Assembly (NCBI GenBank): GCA_018883705.1
Contig: JAHLFQ010000092.1
Span: 1 to 9,145, forward strand
From: Candidatus Cellulosilyticum pullistercoris
GTDB lineage: Bacteria; Bacillota; Clostridia; Lachnospirales; Cellulosilyticaceae
DNA length: 9,145 nt
Reading direction: 5' to 3'
The position numbers and the translations under genes are program-made. Shown piece by piece: positions 6,788 to 9,145 of this stretch. The stretch's first letter is position 1. Every line of letters starts with the position of its first letter. A model generated the notes under the pieces. It had not been told where the DNA came from and did not search any database. It was given only the letters and a program-made list of their open reading frames with translations.

Positions 6788-8074
6788 ATGCTTATAACAC
6801 CTATTACAAAACTTGAAGGTACTTTTTCTATCCCTTCTGATAAATCCATTTCTCACCGAAGTGTAATGTTTGGTAGTCTTGCCTTAGGCACAACACACAT
6901 TTCTAATTTCTTAATGGGAGATGACTGCTTATCTACCATTAATTGCTTTCGAAAATTAGGTGTGAATATACAAATCGAGGAAGATACAGTTACGATAGAA
7001 GGTAAAGGTCTTCATGGTTTAACGCCTTCAGAAGATATTTTAGACTGTGGTAATAGTGGTACAACCGTTAGGCTGATATCTGGTATTTTATCCGGTCAAG
7101 CCTTTTCTACTACATTAACAGGTGATGCTTCGATTCAAAAAAGACCAATGAAACGTATCATTAAACCTTTAAGCGAGATGGGTGCCACCTTAGAAGCAAA
7201 AGAAGATAACTTTTGCCCTATGACCATTCATCCTCATGCCCTTAAAGGTATTTGCTATCATTCTCCTGTTGCTAGTGCTCAAGTTAAGTCCTCTATTTTA
7301 CTAGCTGGACTTTATGCCGACGGGCCTACTACTGTGATTGAACCTGCTATCTCAAGAGACCATACCGAACGTATGCTTACAGCATTTGGTGCTACTGTTA
7401 CCAGAGAAGGTACAGCAGTGACCATCGAGCCTTGCAAAGAGCTTTATGCAACAGATATCGTGGTACCTGGTGATATTTCTTCCGCTGCTTTCTTTATGGT
7501 AGCTGGTCTTATCACACCTGGTAGTGACCTTGTCATTCAAAATGTAGGCATTAACCCTACCCGTCGTGGCATCCTAGATGTGCTTCTTACTATGGGTGGT
7601 GATATTACTTGTTTTAATGAAAAAGAAGTATGTGGTGAGCCTATCTGTGATATGCGTGTACGTTATTCTAAACTACATGGTACCACTGTTGAAGGTGATA
7701 TTATTCCTACTTTAATTGATGAAATTCCAGCTATTGCAGTGGCAGCTCTCTTTGCAGAAGGTAAAACTTATATTAAGGATGCAGCTGAACTTCGTGTTAA
7801 AGAATCAGACCGTATTGAAACCCTTCACACAGAACTAAGCAAGATGGGTGCTCACATCACACCTCTAGCAGATGGTATGATTATAGATGGCGGATACCCA
7901 CTCACTGGCGCAACCTTAGAAAGTTATCATGACCACCGTATTGCAATGGCTTTAACTATTGCTGCATGTAATGCCCAGTCTCCATGCACACTTAAAAATT
8001 CTGACTGTGTCTCTATCTCTTTCCCTAATTTTTATCAACTTTTAGAAATGCACAGTCAGCGTCTTTCATCTTAA
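6788..8074 (+). CDS. aroA: 3-phosphoshikimate 1-carboxyvinyltransferase (EPSP synthase)
   Basis: It joins shikimate 3-phosphate and phosphoenolpyruvate to give EPSP, the step before chorismate. All 428 residues align in order with the family: SDKSISHR (17-24, Lys19 active site), DCGNSGTTVRL (86-96), RPMKRI (119-124), SAQVK (163-167), RDHTE (190-194), NPTR (256-259), DEIP (311-314, catalytic-type Asp311), LRVKESDRIE (335-344) and HDHRIAMAL (381-389). SDKS, SAQVK, RDHTE and NPTR match the motif set described for class II, often glyphosate-tolerant, enzymes. The glycine equivalent to E. coli Gly96 (Gly91, in NSGT) is kept, however, unlike the Ala of CP4. AAAGGAGG (6775-6782) lies 5 nt before the ATG. 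It follows tyrA in a probable two-gene operon and is closed by the terminator at 8094-8133. Confidence 0.97.
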   Translation: MLITPITKLEGTFSIPSDKSISHRSVMFGSLALGTTHISNFLMGDDCLSTINCFRKLGVNIQIEEDTVTIEGKGLHGLTPSEDILDCGNSGTTVRLISGILSGQAFSTTLTGDASIQKRPMKRIIKPLSEMGATLEAKEDNFCPMTIHPHALKGICYHSPVASAQVKSSILLAGLYADGPTTVIEPAISRDHTERMLTAFGATVTREGTAVTIEPCKELYATDIVVPGDISSAAFFMVAGLITPGSDLVIQNVGINPTRRGILDVLLTMGGDITCFNEKEVCGEPICDMRVRYSKLHGTTVEGDIIPTLIDEIPAIAVAALFAEGKTYIKDAAELRVKESDRIETLHTELSKMGAHITPLADGMIIDGGYPLTGATLESYHDHRIAMALTIAACNAQSPCTLKNSDCVSISFPNFYQLLEMHSQRLSS

Positions 8075-8093
8075 TAGATATCAAAAATAATCT

Positions 8094-8133
8094 GAGACAA
8101 TGCAAGTCCTTTTACTTGTATTGTCTCTTTTTT
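8094..8133 (+). terminator. Terminator of tyrA-aroA
   Basis: GAGACAAT (8094-8101) pairs with ATTGTCTC (8120-8127); after a G-U pair, CAAGT/ACTTG (8103-8107 with 8114-8118) continues the stem around a CCTTTT loop, and T6 follows at 8128-8133. It begins 19 nt past the aroA stop, a canonical intrinsic terminator separating the operon from the superoxide dismutase gene. Confidence 0.92.
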
Positions 8134-8226
8134 AAAACTATTTTAGATTATATTTATTTTTTATGCGCAAAAACTGACTTTGGTTAATATGATATTATTG
8201 GAAAATTTTCTCATGAGGCACTAACT

Positions 8227-9132
8227 ATGAAATCTAATAATCAATTAATTAATCTATTAATTTTATCTACAGCAGCCTATTCTGGCATCAAGAAAGCTTC
8301 CTCCTCTAATAATGGCTGCAAAAATCCAACATTAAGAAAAATCCCACCCTACAGAATGGATTTTAATAGCGACAATACTTTTTTATATAATACTGCTGAT
8401 GCTATCCCAAATGATGCACCTGTCATCTCTCAACCTGCATTACTTAATGCTCTTTATGCTGCAGACAACGCTATTAATATGAACGCTGAAGCAACTGGGC
8501 CTTTCGAACTCCCTCCACTTGAATATAACTACAATGCGCTCGAACCTTATATTGATGAAAAGACACTTCGTATCCATCATAATAAACATCATAAAGCCTA
8601 TGTGGATAGTCTTAATGCTGCACTTTCAAGACACCCAGAGTTTTATGGCGCCACTTTAGATCAACTTTTGCTTTTCCCAGATCGTTTACCTAGTGATATC
8701 CAGACTCAGGTAACGAATAATGCAGGTGGTCACTACAATCACTCCCTTATGTGGAAAATTATTGGACCTAATAATGCAAATCGTCCTACAGGTGATTTTG
8801 CAGAAGTCATCAATAGACAATTTGGTTCTTTTGAAAATCTCAAGCTCGGTTTAACAGCTGCAGCTGATAGCGTCTTTGGTTCAGGATATGCTTGGCTTGT
8901 TTTAAATCCCTATGGCAGACTAATTATTGTAACAACTGGTAATCAAAATACACCTGTTCCTCTTCGCACCATTCCTCTTCTTCCAATTGATGTTTGGGAA
9001 CATGCTTATTATCTCAAACATCAAAATGAGCGTGATGCTTATATTGAAGATTACTTTAATCTTATTAACTGGGACCGTGTTGCCGCTCGCTATTATGCAG
9101 CATTAGCAGAGCTTCCAACTCTTGACGCATAA
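8227..9132 (+). CDS. Superoxide dismutase (Mn/Fe family) with long N-terminal extension
   Basis: It converts superoxide to oxygen and hydrogen peroxide. Residues about 93-298 form a complete Mn/Fe SOD, starting at FELPPLEYNYNALEPYID. Predicted metal ligands are His117 (IHHNKHH), His172 (GGHYNHS), Asp255 and His259 (DVWEHAYY), and Tyr125 is the gateway tyrosine. GG at 167-168 and Gln240 (GNQNTP) are Mn-type signatures, where Fe enzymes usually have AQ and no C-terminal Gln, so Mn or cambialistic use is likely. Family members are about 200 residues; here 301, with about 92 extra at the N-terminus. That part begins with K2 and a short hydrophobic run (LINLLILSTAAYSG, 7-20), then a polar stretch with one Cys (31), and I do not recognise it. 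GAGG (8215-8218) lies 8 nt before this ATG; Met44 and Met85 lack an SD. No clear promoter is seen in 8134-8226. Export or spore-surface location is possible but unproven. Confidence 0.93.
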   Translation: MKSNNQLINLLILSTAAYSGIKKASSSNNGCKNPTLRKIPPYRMDFNSDNTFLYNTADAIPNDAPVISQPALLNALYAADNAINMNAEATGPFELPPLEYNYNALEPYIDEKTLRIHHNKHHKAYVDSLNAALSRHPEFYGATLDQLLLFPDRLPSDIQTQVTNNAGGHYNHSLMWKIIGPNNANRPTGDFAEVINRQFGSFENLKLGLTAAADSVFGSGYAWLVLNPYGRLIIVTTGNQNTPVPLRTIPLLPIDVWEHAYYLKHQNERDAYIEDYFNLINWDRVAARYYAALAELPTLDA

Positions 9133-9145
9133 AAAATATTTTATA

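Noticed and set aside
8305..8325. Cys31 of the superoxide dismutase as a lipoprotein anchor
   Set aside because: The residues before it (SNNG) do not match a lipobox, and it lies 11 residues beyond the hydrophobic run.
8479..8481. Met85 as the true start of the superoxide dismutase
   Set aside because: It would give a family-typical length, but no Shine-Dalgarno sequence precedes it, whereas GAGG precedes the ATG at 8227.
1..9145. A new multi-gene defence, mobile or biosynthetic system
   Set aside because: Every complete gene belongs to a core metabolic, translation or stress family, and there are no CRISPR repeats, transposase, integrase, attachment sites or unknown gene clusters.

Overview
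The window reads as chromosomal DNA of a low-GC, Gram-positive anaerobe, most likely a clostridium (Lachnospirales-like). The basis is AT-rich coding sequence, strong AGGAGG ribosome binding sites, a T-box leader on pheST, and a phosphofructokinase carrying pyrophosphate-type residues. The species is not identified. All six complete genes are in recognisable families; I see no mobile element, CRISPR array, rRNA or tRNA gene, and no cassette that looks like a new multi-gene system.

Layout. Positions 1-206 are intergenic. They hold a 9-bp inverted repeat that pairs a Shine-Dalgarno sequence at the left edge with its complement, a small terminator pointing right, and the terminator of pheST pointing left. 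The minus strand then carries pheT (207-2636) and pheS (2656-3675), the two phenylalanyl-tRNA synthetase subunits. Upstream of pheS (about 3725-4005) lies a complete T-box leader with a Phe specifier, an antiterminator motif, a terminator and a sigma-A type promoter. The divergent plus-strand side starts with its own promoter and a pyrophosphate-type phosphofructokinase gene (4206-5441), which is followed by a very long perfect hairpin. A promoter then leads into tyrA (5655-6758) and aroA (6788-8074), a two-gene aromatic amino acid unit closed by an intrinsic terminator. The last gene (8227-9132) is a Mn/Fe superoxide dismutase with an unusual N-terminal extension of about 92 residues.

How the genes relate. 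AroA makes EPSP on the way to chorismate and TyrA takes prephenate toward tyrosine, so this pair serves aromatic amino acid synthesis. PheST charges tRNA with phenylalanine and its T-box senses uncharged tRNA-Phe, so the two blocks share aromatic amino acid metabolism but are divergently arranged and separately controlled. The phosphofructokinase belongs to glycolysis and the superoxide dismutase to oxygen defence.

The observations most worth a second look are the possible SD-sequestering leader at the left edge and the N-terminal extension of the superoxide dismutase.
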